From Shewanella livingstonensis (lineage in GTDB: Bacteria; Pseudomonadota; Gammaproteobacteria; Enterobacterales; Shewanellaceae): a stretch of 64,000 bases of DNA. A program made the position numbers and the translations under genes. The stretch is taken from the NCBI RefSeq assembly GCF_003855395.1, contig NZ_CP034015.1, forward strand, positions 4,536,001 through 4,600,000, in the 5' to 3' direction. Below the pieces are notes generated by a model. The model searched no databases. It worked only from the letters and a program-made list of their open reading frames with translations, and was not told where the DNA came from. This document shows, in pieces, positions 1 to 9,561 of this stretch (positions within the stretch are counted from its first letter, which is position 1; the number at the start of each line of letters is the position of its first letter).

Positions 1-41
1 AATGGGATGAAATTCACGATCTGTTTCCTGAGGATGAATAA
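1..41 (+). CDS. C-terminal end of a gene upstream of hipA, probably the HipB-like antitoxin
   Basis: Only the last 12 codons are in the window, reading WDEIHDLFPEDE and ending in TAA at 39-41. The stop shares its last base with the ATG of the HipA-like gene (TAATG), which is typical of translational coupling. HipB-type helix-turn-helix antitoxins normally sit directly upstream of hipA, so the assignment rests on position. The visible residues are too few to show a domain. Confidence 0.45.
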   Translation, partial: WDEIHDLFPEDE

Positions 42-1267
42 TGCAAAATACCCTACCCAATAAAATTACGTCAATCAGTGTCAGTGCCGCTGGAACCGAA
101 ACGGGTTTACTCACTTACGGGTCAATTTACAACTACCAACCCGTTCAAAGTAAGCAACATATCTCCCTCACAATGACCCAAAACGGAATGGATGGTTTTA
201 GTTCAGGGGCGTTGCATCCAATATTCACGCAAAACCTGCCAGAAGGTTTCAATCGCCGCTATATTGCAGAAAAGCTTGCTCGATATGCCAAAGTAAATGA
301 CATGTATCTACTCGCTCTCCAAGGAGATCATGGAATTGGCATGCTAAGCTACCAGAGTGAGTTAACGCTGCCTGAAGCTGAAACGGTGACGCTAAATGAT
401 ATCCTTACATATAAGGATGTTAAGCCTTTGTTCCCTCAGTTACTCGAAAAATACTACCTTCGAAACTCATTAGCTGGAGTACAACCTAAAGTCAGTATCC
501 CCACCAGTGCCCAAAGTATTGTTGGCAGAAGTGTTGAGCAAAAAGACCTCATCGTTAAGTCCTTTGACCCAGAGTTTCCACTTTTGACGGTTAATGAGTT
601 TGTTTGCATGTCTGCTGCTCGGCACTGTGGACTCAACCCTCCAAATATTTACCTATCTGAAAACTTGGAGTCATTTGTAATCGAAAGATTCGACAAAGGT
701 GACTCTGAGCAAAAGCTGGGATATGAAGATTTTACCACCCTTCTTAGGAAAAATAATGATCCCGATGCTAAATACAATGGCAGCTATGAAACACTACTAA
801 AAGCAACAATGTTATACACCAACTCACAAGACGAACTAGAAAAAATGTACAAATATATCGTCTTTAATTGCTTGATTGGCAATGGTGATGCGCATTTGAA
901 GAATTTTTCACTCCAGTATACTGCAGATATGTCGAAGGTTTTTGTCTCACCACCTTTTGATATAACCCACACGCTGATTTACCACAGCATCGACAACAAA
1001 ATGGCGCTGAAGATGGCAAATAGCAAGGCTTTTCCAGATTTACAAGTATTACTTAAGCTAGCTGAAAACACCTCTTATAGAGTCAGGCAGCCAAAGCAAA
1101 TAATTGAGTCTATGAGTGATTTAATCGGTGATTATGTTAAAGCCTCAGATGAAGCAAAGTTATTCCCCGGTTTAAGGGAGTCAATTGATACAGCAGTGTC
1201 TAAGATACTTTGCAAAAATTACAATCCTAAGGGCTATCGCCATGACAGGATTAAGAAATTCGACTAA
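41..1267 (+). CDS. hipA: HipA-family serine/threonine kinase toxin
   Basis: The 408-residue protein looks like the HipA kinase of a HipBA toxin-antitoxin pair, which in E. coli phosphorylates glutamyl-tRNA synthetase. Visible features are an N-terminal couple_hipA-like region (about 1-110), the NSLAGVQPK segment at 142-150 where HipA autophosphorylates on serine (S143 is the candidate), an ATP-binding IVK around 171-173, the catalytic loop GNGDAHLKN at 280-288, and a metal-binding SPPFDI with D307. All kinase landmarks are present and the length is normal, so it looks intact. The start overlaps the upstream stop codon, so the pair is probably one operon repressed by HipB on an operator left of the window. 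The target in this organism cannot be read from sequence. Confidence 0.87.
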   Translation: MQNTLPNKITSISVSAAGTETGLLTYGSIYNYQPVQSKQHISLTMTQNGMDGFSSGALHPIFTQNLPEGFNRRYIAEKLARYAKVNDMYLLALQGDHGIGMLSYQSELTLPEAETVTLNDILTYKDVKPLFPQLLEKYYLRNSLAGVQPKVSIPTSAQSIVGRSVEQKDLIVKSFDPEFPLLTVNEFVCMSAARHCGLNPPNIYLSENLESFVIERFDKGDSEQKLGYEDFTTLLRKNNDPDAKYNGSYETLLKATMLYTNSQDELEKMYKYIVFNCLIGNGDAHLKNFSLQYTADMSKVFVSPPFDITHTLIYHSIDNKMALKMANSKAFPDLQVLLKLAENTSYRVRQPKQIIESMSDLIGDYVKASDEAKLFPGLRESIDTAVSKILCKNYNPKGYRHDRIKKFD

Positions 1268-1279
1268 CTAAAAATTGCT

Positions 1280-1322
1280 ATATAGCTAACTAATGAGTAG
1301 TAAATACGTAAGTTAGCTATAT
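1280..1322. terminator. Hairpin downstream of hipA
   Basis: A perfect 12-bp stem (ATATAGCTAACT at 1280-1291 and AGTTAGCTATAT at 1311-1322) encloses a 19-base loop. There is no T-run after it, so it is only a possible terminator for hipA. Confidence 0.35.
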
Positions 1323-1375
1323 CACTACTAAAATAAACTATCTGGTATTTCGTATACACTCTGAATTAAGTGACA

Positions 1376-1418
1376 TAACAACAATCAAACACGAGTACAT
1401 TGGGCTTGATTGCTGTTA
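1376..1418 (-). terminator. Hairpin downstream of the RND pump gene
   Basis: Arms TAACAACAATCAAAC (1376-1390) and GCTTGATTGCTGTTA (1404-1418) pair at 13 of 15 positions. It lies 13 bases beyond the stop of the minus-strand RND gene and probably ends that transcript. Confidence 0.4.
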
Positions 1419-1431
1419 ATAAAACCCCTCG

Positions 1432-4400
1432 CTATTTACCCCGATACAACCACTGATAAACCGTCGGCAACACCAGTAAAGTCAAAGCAGTTGAGCTAAA
1501 CAAGCCGCCAATGATCACCACAGCTAATGGTTGTTGAATTTCACTGCCCACACCAGATGATAACAAGATAGGGATCAGCCCCAATGCAGAGGTGAGTGCC
1601 GTCATTAACACCGGACGTAACCGCCCTACCGTGCCTTGATAAACACTGTCGTACAGGCTTTCATCTGCTGATTGTCTGCGCTGGTTAATCGAGTCCACCA
1701 GCACCACACCATTCAACACAGCAACACCAAACAAGGTGATAAAGCCGATTGAACTGGGCACCGACAAATAGGTGCCAGTGGCGTATAAAGCCACCACGCC
1801 GCCGATTAATGCCAATGGTACGTTAGCCATAATCAATGTCACTTGTTTGAGTGAACCAAACGAGAAATACAACAATAAGCCAATAAGTGCGATAGAAATG
1901 GGCACCACCAACATTAGCTTTTGTTGCGCCCGTTGCTGGTTTTCATATTGGCCGCCCACCACAACCGTATAGCCCGCAGGTAACTCCGCTTGCGGCACAA
2001 TGGCATAAATATCGTTGACCACCGAACCCATGTCACGCCCCGATACATTAGCCTGCACCACCACTCGGCGCTGTACATCGTCACGACGAATATTCGGCGG
2101 CGCCATTTCAATCACCACATCAGCGAGATCGCCCAAGCGTACAATCGCGCCATTAGCACCACTGAGCAGCAAGTCTTCAATCGCATCTGGCGCATTACGA
2201 TATTGCGCCGCTAATCGCAGATTAATGTCATAACGGGCATTACCATCAATCACTTGGCCTGCACTGGCACCACCAATACCTTGAGTGACTAAACTCATGA
2301 CTTCATCGACGCTAATACCATAGCGAGCAAGGACTTCACGTTTAGGTCGAACCACTAACTGAGCTTCACCGCTGACTTGCTCTAGCGACACATCAACCGC
2401 CCCAGGAATGGCAGCGACTAAATCGGTTAACACCTGACCTTTTTCCGACAAGATGCTCAAATCTGGACCAAATATCTTAATCGCTAACTGCGCTTTAACG
2501 CCCGATAACAACTCATCGACTCGAGTAGCAATCGGTTGTGAGAAAGTTAACAATAATCCTGGGAATATCGCTAGCCGTTGCTCCATTAAACGCTGTAGCT
2601 CAAAGCGATTGCTTGCCGATGTCCATTGTTCTATCGGCTTAAGACCAATATATATTTCAATATTACTCACAGGTTCTGGGTCGCCGCCAAGTTCGGGAGC
2701 TCCGATTCGACTTAACGCATATTCCACCTCAGGAAACTCCAGCAGCATGGCTTCAATTTTAGGCGCAACGTTAACCGAAGTAGCCAGACTGGCTGTAGGC
2801 GCTAGTGTCACTCGTAAGTTGATGGTGCCCTCTTCTAATTCAGGCACAAATTCAGTGCCTAGCTTTGGCAATAACAGCATGCTTGCAGCAAACAAAACAA
2901 CTGCCGCTAACATCACCGATTTAGGGTTTGATAGCACCAGTGTGAGTACTCGTCGATAGACTGCATCAATGGGGGCTAACACTTTGCTTTGACGCACTAC
3001 AATACCGCGTTTAAATAGAAATACCGCCAATGCAGGCACCGCAAATAACGCCACTACTAATGCCGCCATCATCGCAAGAATAATGCTCACGGCCATGGGT
3101 TGAAATAATTTTCCCTCTACACCTTCTAGGGCAAATAACGGCATAAATACTACGATGATAATCGCTGTTGCAAAGAAGATAGGGCTGCACACCTCTTTTG
3201 CCGCCAGCATGATCCTAATCGCCATGCTTTGGGTTGCAGATTCTGATTCACTATCTACATCACTATCAACATAAGCTTCAGCTGATTGGTTGACGCCAGT
3301 TTCGCCGCTAACATGCTTAAAGATGTTCTCAACCATCACCACAGAGCCATCAACTAGCATACCTATTGCGACCGCCAGACCACCCAAGGACATTAAGTTA
3401 GCCGACATACCATAATAAGACATGATCAATAACGCGATCCCGATCGACACTGGGATCGACAGCAATACCAACAAGGTGGCGCGGATGTTGACCAAAAACA
3501 ACGCCAGAATAATCACTATAAACCCAAAGGCCATCAATAACGCTTCTACGACTGTTGTAACCGCTTTATCGACTAAATCCGCCTGGTCGTAAAACACCTC
3601 AAATGACACTCCTTTTGGCAAGGATTGTTCAATTAAACTAATACGTGAATTGATGTCATCAATAGTGGCTTTGGTATTGGCGCCCATGCGTTTAAGCACA
3701 ACGCCTGCAACCACTTCACCTAGCGCTTGTACATCGGACGACGAGCCATTAGCCGCTGCCTGCCTACGCGACATGGTCACTGCACCGACTCTTATTTCGC
3801 TACCAAAAGCCACATTAGCAATGTCGGCCACTCGTATTGGCGTGCCATTGATTTCGGTTAACGGAATGTCGGCAATGGCCTGCAAACCAGCCTCACCTGC
3901 GGGCAACAAACCATAACCACGAACCACTAATTGCTCCTGGCCTTGGTCCATAAACCAACCACCAGCATTACGGTTATTACTTTCCAATGCTTGGCTAACT
4001 TGGGTCAGCGACAAGCCATAACTGCGCAGTTTATTAGGGTCAACTTGCACTTGGTATTGCAACACCTCGCCGCCAAATGACAGCACTTCAGTCACACCAC
4101 TCACAGGCATTAATATCAGCTTCACTAAATAGTCATTTAAGCTCCGCAGCTCAGATGCGCTGATATTGGTTTCGGGTTCCGCCCGTAAAATGTATTGATA
4201 AATTTGCCCTAAACCTGAAGTGTTTGGGCCAATTTCAGGGGTGCCAACACCCGCAGGAATCGACTCTTTTGCAGCTTGCAGTTGTTCAAACACTTGCTGA
4301 CGTGCAAAATAAATATCGGTACCTTCGGCAAACACCACGGTCACTAACGATAAGCCAGTACGCGATAATGAACGCACCTCGGTCACTGCCGGTAATGCAT

Positions 4401-4620
4401 ACATTGCCGATTCAACCGGATAGCTGATCAGCTTCTCGACCTCTTCTGCCGCCAACCCTTCCGCTTCAGTATTAATAGTCACCTGTACATTGGTGACATC
4501 CGGAAACGCATCTAAATTCAGTTTTGGTAACATGAATACCGATGCCACCACAGTGGCCAGTAATCCAAGTAACACCAATAACCGCTTTTCAACGGCAATC
4601 TCAATTAATTTATATAACAT
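1432..4620 (-). CDS. Heavy-metal efflux RND pump, CzcA/CusA family
   Basis: This is the inner-membrane proton-driven pump of a tripartite metal exporter (HME-RND). The 1062 residues match the family length. It starts with a short cytoplasmic end and TM1, then LNLDAFPDVTNVQV, which is typical of the CzcA/CusA group. The TM4 proton-relay segment at 418-432 reads AIGMLVDGSVVMVEN. The D and E are present, but the DFG of zinc, cobalt and cadmium pumps is replaced by AIG, as in copper/silver pumps; the metal therefore stays unassigned. A hydrophilic insert rich in Glu, Asp and Ser (about 440-465) follows TM4. It lies 16 bases after the adaptor gene, so the two form an operon. No outer-membrane CzcC/CusC gene is visible. 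Confidence 0.9.
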   Translation of the reverse strand: MLYKLIEIAVEKRLLVLLGLLATVVASVFMLPKLNLDAFPDVTNVQVTINTEAEGLAAEEVEKLISYPVESAMYALPAVTEVRSLSRTGLSLVTVVFAEGTDIYFARQQVFEQLQAAKESIPAGVGTPEIGPNTSGLGQIYQYILRAEPETNISASELRSLNDYLVKLILMPVSGVTEVLSFGGEVLQYQVQVDPNKLRSYGLSLTQVSQALESNNRNAGGWFMDQGQEQLVVRGYGLLPAGEAGLQAIADIPLTEINGTPIRVADIANVAFGSEIRVGAVTMSRRQAAANGSSSDVQALGEVVAGVVLKRMGANTKATIDDINSRISLIEQSLPKGVSFEVFYDQADLVDKAVTTVVEALLMAFGFIVIILALFLVNIRATLLVLLSIPVSIGIALLIMSYYGMSANLMSLGGLAVAIGMLVDGSVVMVENIFKHVSGETGVNQSAEAYVDSDVDSESESATQSMAIRIMLAAKEVCSPIFFATAIIIVVFMPLFALEGVEGKLFQPMAVSIILAMMAALVVALFAVPALAVFLFKRGIVVRQSKVLAPIDAVYRRVLTLVLSNPKSVMLAAVVLFAASMLLLPKLGTEFVPELEEGTINLRVTLAPTASLATSVNVAPKIEAMLLEFPEVEYALSRIGAPELGGDPEPVSNIEIYIGLKPIEQWTSASNRFELQRLMEQRLAIFPGLLLTFSQPIATRVDELLSGVKAQLAIKIFGPDLSILSEKGQVLTDLVAAIPGAVDVSLEQVSGEAQLVVRPKREVLARYGISVDEVMSLVTQGIGGASAGQVIDGNARYDINLRLAAQYRNAPDAIEDLLLSGANGAIVRLGDLADVVIEMAPPNIRRDDVQRRVVVQANVSGRDMGSVVNDIYAIVPQAELPAGYTVVVGGQYENQQRAQQKLMLVVPISIALIGLLLYFSFGSLKQVTLIMANVPLALIGGVVALYATGTYLSVPSSIGFITLFGVAVLNGVVLVDSINQRRQSADESLYDSVYQGTVGRLRPVLMTALTSALGLIPILLSSGVGSEIQQPLAVVIIGGLFSSTALTLLVLPTVYQWLYRGK

Positions 4621-4636
4621 TATGATGCCTTAGCGC

Positions 4637-5869
4637 TTAGTGGTTATGGATATCAAAGCCAGATTTGGCTTGCTCAGATGCTAAGAAAAAAGCACCAGAT
4701 ACAACAACGCGAGTTTGTGGTACTAAACCACGAATAAAACTCAGTCCGCGTTGACGCTCCACCACAGAAACTTCTACTGCACTAAATCCACCATCTTGTT
4801 CTATGAACACCTGCCAGTCACCGTCACCACTGCGTGTTAACGCCGCATCTGGCACAATAAACCCAAGCGGCTCTGCCCCTTGATTTGCTGCAAGGTATAA
4901 TTCCGCAAACTCACCAGCATGTAAGTCATGCCCCGGGTTTGCCATACGCACTAATACTTGCTCAGTGCGGGTTTGCGCGTTAATTTCATGCGAACGTCCA
5001 ATAATGACACCCTCTCGAGTACGGCTTCCCACTCGCACCAAAACATCGCTGCCCATGTTGACTTGATCTGCTTGTAATGGCGTCAGTTCTGCCTGTACCC
5101 ACAAATACGATTCATCGGTTAGTTGCATCAAAGGCGTACCGGCAATTAATACTTGTCCTACGGTGGCAACATCTTGCTGAACCCGACCATTTATAGACGC
5201 TAATAGCTGAAACTGACCAATCGAACTCGGTGATTTGGCTAACGCTGTAATTTGCGCTGGGGTCATCATGATTGACTCTAAAATAGCCCGCTTTAATTCG
5301 GCATTAACTTCGGTTTGCATCCGCTGACTGGCACTAATGGTGCCTGGGCTCATGCGCTTAATGCGATCCCATTCTGTGGCGGCATTAATATAATCAGCTT
5401 GGGCAGCTGCAATATCTGCTCCACCTATGGTTAACAGAGGCTGACCTTTAGTTACCTGCTCTCCAGGCACTACATGACGCTTGAGTACCTGCATGTCTAA
5501 TTGCGGAGCAATGGTAATGGTTTTGTCTTTATCGACGATTAATTGCGCAGTGGCAACAGCCTGTAAACTAAACGTTTGCAGGCTCAATTGTGATACCTCT
5601 ATCCCCGCCAATTGGCGCTGCTCGGTATTTAAGCTTAACAACGACTCTTGGTGTTCGGCTTCTGCTGGTGAACTACTCGCCTGAACAGGCAAACTCGATA
5701 ATATAAATAATGGTGCAAATATCGCAGAACAGAGCAACGATCTTCTTCGGTTATTTATCCCTGCTGTTGATTGAACACTAATGGCGACATGGCTCGCGAT
5801 ACAGTTAAAAATGGATTTGGCATTTAATCCTGCCAGTAAAGACAGAAGCGTGACTAATTGGGTTTTCAT
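4637..5869 (-). CDS. Periplasmic adaptor (membrane fusion protein) of the metal RND pump, CzcB/CusB family
   Basis: It links the RND pump to an outer-membrane channel. I chose the ATG at 5869 because AGGAT lies just ahead; a longer frame to 5920 lacks a ribosome site. The exported N-terminus has an arginine patch (NNRRR), a hydrophobic stretch and ALPVQASS-like cleavage context (SLPVQASS). Then come a beta-barrel/lipoyl region (VVPGEQVTKGQPLLTI), an alpha-hairpin (about 140-190) and the C-terminal barrel (VRVGSRTREGVIIG). The C-terminus ends in HNH, a possible metal-contacting tail. No CusF-like domain is seen. The gene precedes the pump by 16 bases. Confidence 0.85.
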   Translation of the reverse strand: MKTQLVTLLSLLAGLNAKSIFNCIASHVAISVQSTAGINNRRRSLLCSAIFAPLFILSSLPVQASSSPAEAEHQESLLSLNTEQRQLAGIEVSQLSLQTFSLQAVATAQLIVDKDKTITIAPQLDMQVLKRHVVPGEQVTKGQPLLTIGGADIAAAQADYINAATEWDRIKRMSPGTISASQRMQTEVNAELKRAILESIMMTPAQITALAKSPSSIGQFQLLASINGRVQQDVATVGQVLIAGTPLMQLTDESYLWVQAELTPLQADQVNMGSDVLVRVGSRTREGVIIGRSHEINAQTRTEQVLVRMANPGHDLHAGEFAELYLAANQGAEPLGFIVPDAALTRSGDGDWQVFIEQDGGFSAVEVSVVERQRGLSFIRGLVPQTRVVVSGAFFLASEQAKSGFDIHNH

Positions 5870-6051
5870 GGTTAATCCTAAAAAACAATCTACACCGCCA
5901 ACAGCCACAGAGGACATCAACGGTAATTAGTTTAACCATCACCCTTAACAAGCAACACTAGCGTTAAAATAGCGGGCTAAAAAGCCGTTAATTTACGCAA
6001 TGTGAGTGGTTCTGGGTGCGGGCTTAAACAATAAAAAAGTGTTTAACAGAA

Positions 6052-6486
6052 TTAAGCGATAGGAGGACGATAAGTAGGAAATGGCTCTGGTGCTAAGTAG
6101 TGCAAGCTAACATTGGCATAAGCATCATAAAAATGCTCATAGATGATGTTATCACCAAGCATCGCCAATGCCACATGACCACCATGACACTGACAATCTA
6201 AGCATACATCAACTTGCTCAATATCGGTGATATTAGCAGCATGTTGATGGTCATCATTTGCAGAATGAATACCTAAACCGTCTAGTGCGCAAGCGCAGTC
6301 GACACATTCGGTAAGGGTAATCACTTCGGTGGTAAATTGCAGATGCGGATGGTTATTTTGCTCTTCGTTACTATTGCCCGCATGCAACTGGTGCGCGCCC
6401 ATATTGGCGCCCACAAATTGTAATAGCACAATAGCAATCAGTAACTTAGCTATATTAGCCATAAAAGGCAAAACACGATAACTCAA
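6052..6486 (-). CDS. Small exported Cys/His-rich protein upstream of the metal efflux genes
   Basis: I do not recognise a named family. The 144-residue product has an N-terminal hydrophobic segment (about 10-28, possible signal or anchor; a second start exists at M9). The mature part has CVDCAC and CLDCQCHGGH clusters and many histidines (HQLHAG, HPH, DDHQHAA). This composition suits binding of soft or transition metals in the periplasm. It reads the same way as the pump genes and ends 182 bases before the adaptor, so a role as a metal chaperone or sensor-buffer is inferred from composition and position only. Confidence 0.55.
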   Translation of the reverse strand: MSYRVLPFMANIAKLLIAIVLLQFVGANMGAHQLHAGNSNEEQNNHPHLQFTTEVITLTECVDCACALDGLGIHSANDDHQHAANITDIEQVDVCLDCQCHGGHVALAMLGDNIIYEHFYDAYANVSLHYLAPEPFPTYRPPIA

Positions 6487-6506
6487 CCACCCACTCCTAA
6501 ACGATA

Positions 6507-6683
6507 TTATTTAAATACACAGTGCTTGGCGTAATCGGCTGCTTCATTGGCAGACCAATCACCACTTTGTTTTTCTTTCATTTGCTTACACCATGCTTCG
6601 CTACCCACTTCAGGGGCACATGCCGTTAAGCTAAGCGTTAATAATAACGCACTTGATACGGCAAACAATTTTGATAATGACAT
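6507..6683 (-). CDS. Small lipoprotein, DUF3012-like
   Basis: The start at 6683 has AGGA eight bases upstream; a longer frame to 6782 lacks one. The 58-residue product has a signal ending in LSLTAC, a lipobox with C19 as the lipidated cysteine. The mature part (GSEAWCKQMKEK, then DWSANEAADYAKHCVF) matches what I know of DUF3012, a small family of marine gammaproteobacteria with two conserved cysteines. Function is unknown. It lies 20 bases upstream of the Cys/His-rich gene and may share its transcript. Confidence 0.7.
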   Translation of the reverse strand: MSLSKLFAVSSALLLTLSLTACAPEVGSEAWCKQMKEKQSGDWSANEAADYAKHCVFK

Positions 6684-6847
6684 AAGTAATCCTGTTCTAA
6701 AGTAATAAATCAATACTAGGGTCTGCTGACCTTTGGAGATGAATTTTGCAACAGTTGCTGACAATTTACTACTAGCTAACACTTATGATGTGTCATTTTG
6801 ATCATAAATAATCGTTTACCTAATAGAAAGGTACCACAACGCAACGT

Positions 6848-7213
6848 TTAGCACACAGAACGCTTGCTTATCCAGGCAACCGCATCTTGTTTACGCTCTA
6901 ACGGGAACCAAGCAACTTCGCCTTGCATAAATGGCCCCATCAATCTTACTGAATTACCCACCCAGTCAGGGCCGCCTACAAACACTAACGCATCAAACGC
7001 AGGTAACTGTACTTCACCACTGCCGGTTAATGAACCAAATTCCCAGCCTTCAAGTAACACATCAGCCTCAATATAAAGACACACTTGATTCCAATCTTTA
7101 CGGTAACTCTTAATGGCGGGCTGTAAACGGGTACGGTAATCTTGTGCCGATAAACGGCCACTGACAAATAAACTAATGACACCCTTGGAAATATCGGGGA
7201 TTTGACACAACAT
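6848..7213 (-). CDS. SpoIIAA-like (STAS-fold) protein
   Basis: The 121-residue cytosolic protein shows the pattern of SpoIIAA-like proteins: an N-terminal VISLFVSGRLSAQDY strand-helix, a central LYIEADVLLEGWEFGS, an aspartate followed by VFVGGPDWV, and a C-terminal helix with EAW-like residues (DAVAWISK). These STAS-related proteins probably bind lipids or partner proteins, but no function is established. No signal peptide is present, and it is the last minus-strand gene before arfB. Confidence 0.5.
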   Translation of the reverse strand: MLCQIPDISKGVISLFVSGRLSAQDYRTRLQPAIKSYRKDWNQVCLYIEADVLLEGWEFGSLTGSGEVQLPAFDALVFVGGPDWVGNSVRLMGPFMQGEVAWFPLERKQDAVAWISKRSVC

Positions 7214-7539
7214 AATGGCAACTCCAGCCTTGTAATCAGGCCATAGAACAGACTTTATACGGTGATGTTATCGTGTAAAGCGACAATGGCGCTCATGATA
7301 GCAAAACTATTCTATTCATTTCATTAAATATGTAATAACTCAGAGACCTGTCAGGCTTTTTAGTTCAACGTCCATGCTAAAGTCAATTCACTTATTACAC
7401 TCCATGTCACAGTAAGACAACCCTGAAAAGCTTCCCAGACTAAGGTAGAATGTAACCACAGCACATAAACATACAGCTAAAAAACAGTAAGCCGAGTTAT
7501 ATGTTTATGGCCATTAATTAAGGGGAACACCACAACCGA
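7214..7539. other. Intergenic region before arfB
   Basis: A 326-base gap between divergent genes. It must hold both promoters, but I see no clear operator, repeat or RNA. A purine-rich AAGGGGA at 7520-7526 precedes the arfB start. Confidence 0.5.
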
Positions 7540-7794
7540 ATGATACAAATTACTCAACGAGTCATATTGCAAGACAACGAAATTGAATGGCAATTTGTCC
7601 GCTCAAGCGGTGCGGGTGGCCAGCATATTAATAAAGTATCAACCGCGGCTCAACTTAGCTTTGATATTGCTTCATCGTCTTTACCCGAGTTTTATCAACA
7701 AAAACTGCTTGAAAAAGCCGATCACCGTATTACTAAAAGCGGCAAAGTCATTATTAAATGTCAATTTCCCAGAAACCATCAAAATTATCTTTAA
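7540..7794 (+). pseudogene. arfB: 5' part of host arfB (peptidyl-tRNA hydrolase), interrupted by a mobile element
   Basis: ArfB (YaeJ) rescues stalled ribosomes by hydrolysing peptidyl-tRNA. Codons 1-75 are native, with the catalytic GGQ at 26-28 (SGAGGQHINK). After CAA at 7762-7764 the frame runs into the mobile element and adds nine foreign residues before a stop. The missing part, including the basic C-terminal tail that enters the mRNA channel, lies at 29299-29490. Joining 7764 to 29299 gives an unbroken 138-residue protein; E. coli ArfB has 140. The truncated product should not function because it lacks the tail. Confidence 0.93.
7760..7774 (+). repeat. Left end of the arfB element: GTCAA core plus inverted repeat
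   Basis: GTCAA (7760-7764) is the last native arfB sequence and recurs at the right junction. TTTCCCAGAA (7765-7774) is the terminal inverted repeat. A further AAAGTTGTCAA lies at 7793-7803; a related palindrome stands near the right end. Confidence 0.8.
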
Positions 7795-8129
7795 AGTTGT
7801 CAATCTATAATCTTAAGAAGTAATCTCACTTTCCAAGATAGCCAACATGTATTGCAACTCCATACTTAAAAATGCCTCAACGAACCGTCAATTTTTGATA
7901 ATTTATGAAACTCTAACGATTCATTTTTTATCTTAGTAATAGCATAACTATGAATATTTTTATTCATCAAAAACTGTCTGTGTCATTACATATTTGATCA
8001 CTTACTGTTGCCATCGAAATTACAACAATATTGGTGAAACATTTGAGAATATTGTATTTCGACCATTGCGATATAAAATTAGTTTGCACTATACTGTATT
8101 TGTATTGTTGGCAGAGAAAAATAAATTGT
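7795..8129. other. AT-rich non-coding left end of the element
   Basis: About 335 bases between the broken arfB frame and the element's own arfB. It is very AT-rich with no convincing gene; apart from the subterminal AAAGTTGTCAA at 7793-7803 I see no site. Confidence 0.4.
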
Positions 8130-8543
8130 TTATAAATCTATTTTTTTTCTCATTAATTTTGAAGCCCCACGTTTGGTCTTACTATCCATTCGTCGACGCT
8201 CTGAACCTTTGGTAGGTTTAGTTGCTCTCCTAGATTTTTGCACCACAGTAGCGGATAAAATCAGTTCCTTTAAGCGCTCTAAAGCAGCCTCTTTATTTTG
8301 TAACTGAGTCCTGAATTGCTGTGACTTGATAATTACAATCCCTTCTGATGATATTCTACTATCAGAAAGGTTAAGCAGTTTTTCCTTGTAACTTTCGGGT
8401 AAAGTGGAGCGTTTTATATCAAAACGAAGATGAATGGCAGTTGCTACTTTATTTACATTTTGCCCACCATTACCTGCTGATCGAATTGCATTCAGTTCAA
8501 TCTCCCAATCTGCAAGAATTACGGAACTTGAGACTTCTAACAT
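8130..8543 (-). CDS. arfB: ArfB-like peptidyl-tRNA hydrolase carried by the mobile element
   Basis: The 137-residue protein is a complete ArfB homologue: GGQ at 26-28 (SAGNGGQNVNKV), HLRFDI, LPESYKEKLL, ISSEGIVIIK, and a lysine/arginine-rich tail (KSRRATKPTKGSERRR to the end) that in ArfB enters the empty mRNA channel. It differs from the host gene at many positions (GNGGQ against GAGGQ, a different N-terminus and tail), so it is not a duplicate made during insertion. AGGTAATGTT precedes the ATG. It points toward the left end of the element. I infer that it replaces the ArfB activity lost when the element inserts. Confidence 0.9.
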   Translation of the reverse strand: MLEVSSSVILADWEIELNAIRSAGNGGQNVNKVATAIHLRFDIKRSTLPESYKEKLLNLSDSRISSEGIVIIKSQQFRTQLQNKEAALERLKELILSATVVQKSRRATKPTKGSERRRMDSKTKRGASKLMRKKIDL

Positions 8544-8789
8544 AACATTACCTATTTACAAGTTGTGCCATAACACACAGTTAAAAGAAGAAAGCTTGAT
8601 AATGTACAAACTTATACTATACAAACAAGATTTTCATTTTTCTTATTCCTCCAATAGTACCATCCTTCGATTTCTAATTATTCTCATTTTGCCTTATATT
8701 TCAACTCAGAGGAATGGATGTACTTAGGCCAGAACACTATGCTTCATCAAAAAAATTAGACTTGGTCAACTTAAAACAGAGCAAAAAGC

Positions 8790-9452
8790 AATGAGATAGC
8801 CGCTATTCCTGAGTTGATAAAGATTTTAGATATCAAAGGGGCTTTAGTGACTATCGATGCAATGGCTTGTCAAACAAAGATAGTCAAAACCATTGTGGAA
8901 CAATGGCGGTGACTATCTGCTTGCCGTTAAAAGTAACCAGGGGAAAATGCGCGAAGCGATAGTAAAAGCCTTCTCTTTCCAGCGAGCCAACAATACAGAC
9001 AAATCTACAATTGAACACAGTCATTGGCGAAAAGAGTGTCGCCAGTACTATGTTATTGACAGTACAAACTTAATCGGTGACTTTTCAAAGTGAAAAGGGC
9101 TAAAAAATATCGTTATGGCTGAAAGTTGCCACCTTGAAAAAGGAAAACCAATCGAGCTTGAGTACCGTTATTACATCAGCTCTAAGGAGCTAAGTGCTGA
9201 ACAAGCAGCGATAGCAGTTCGAGAACATTGGGGCATAGAATCAATGCACTGGGTGCTTGATGTCAGTATGGGTGAGGATGCATGTCAAATCTACAACGCT
9301 CACGGGGCGAAAATCTGTCATGCCTGCGTCATATGAGTTTGAATATGTTACGAGCAGAGTAGACCAAAATAAGCATTGTTGGAAAACAAAAACGATGCAT
9401 TATGAATACATTAATGCTTGAGGCGGTATTAAAGGCTGGCTTAAGCGCCTAG
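8790..9452 (+). pseudogene. ISAs1-family transposase remnant
   Basis: Three frames carry pieces in order: [20 protein letters not shown] around 8796-8860, then [18 protein letters not shown] (8893-9093), then EHWGIESMHWVLDVSM (9115-9336), and a C-terminal NMLRAE/LEAVLKAGL near 9350-9452. These are the conserved blocks of ISAs1 (H-repeat) DDE transposases. The N-terminal third is gone, and stops and frameshifts separate the blocks, so it is inactive. Confidence 0.85.
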
Positions 9453-9561
9453 ATTAAAAATTAAGCACTCATGCAATGGTCCAGGAGTTTATCATAGTCT
9501 TGATTTAATTAATAAAGATGAAAATATTAGCCAATCAAACGGTAATTAATAGCAAATTTTG

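Noticed and set aside
2453..2959. 168-codon plus-strand frame inside the RND pump gene
   Set aside because: It is the complement of a clearly coding, conserved gene; composition is Ser/Arg/Ile-rich without domain features.
7540..7794. A functional short ArfB
   Set aside because: It lacks the C-terminal tail that holds ArfB in the mRNA channel, and the missing part is found in frame beyond the element.
8130..8543. Internal arfB as a duplicate of the host gene
   Set aside because: The two proteins differ at many positions over their full length, including the N-terminus, the GGQ context and the tail; a copy made at insertion would be near-identical.
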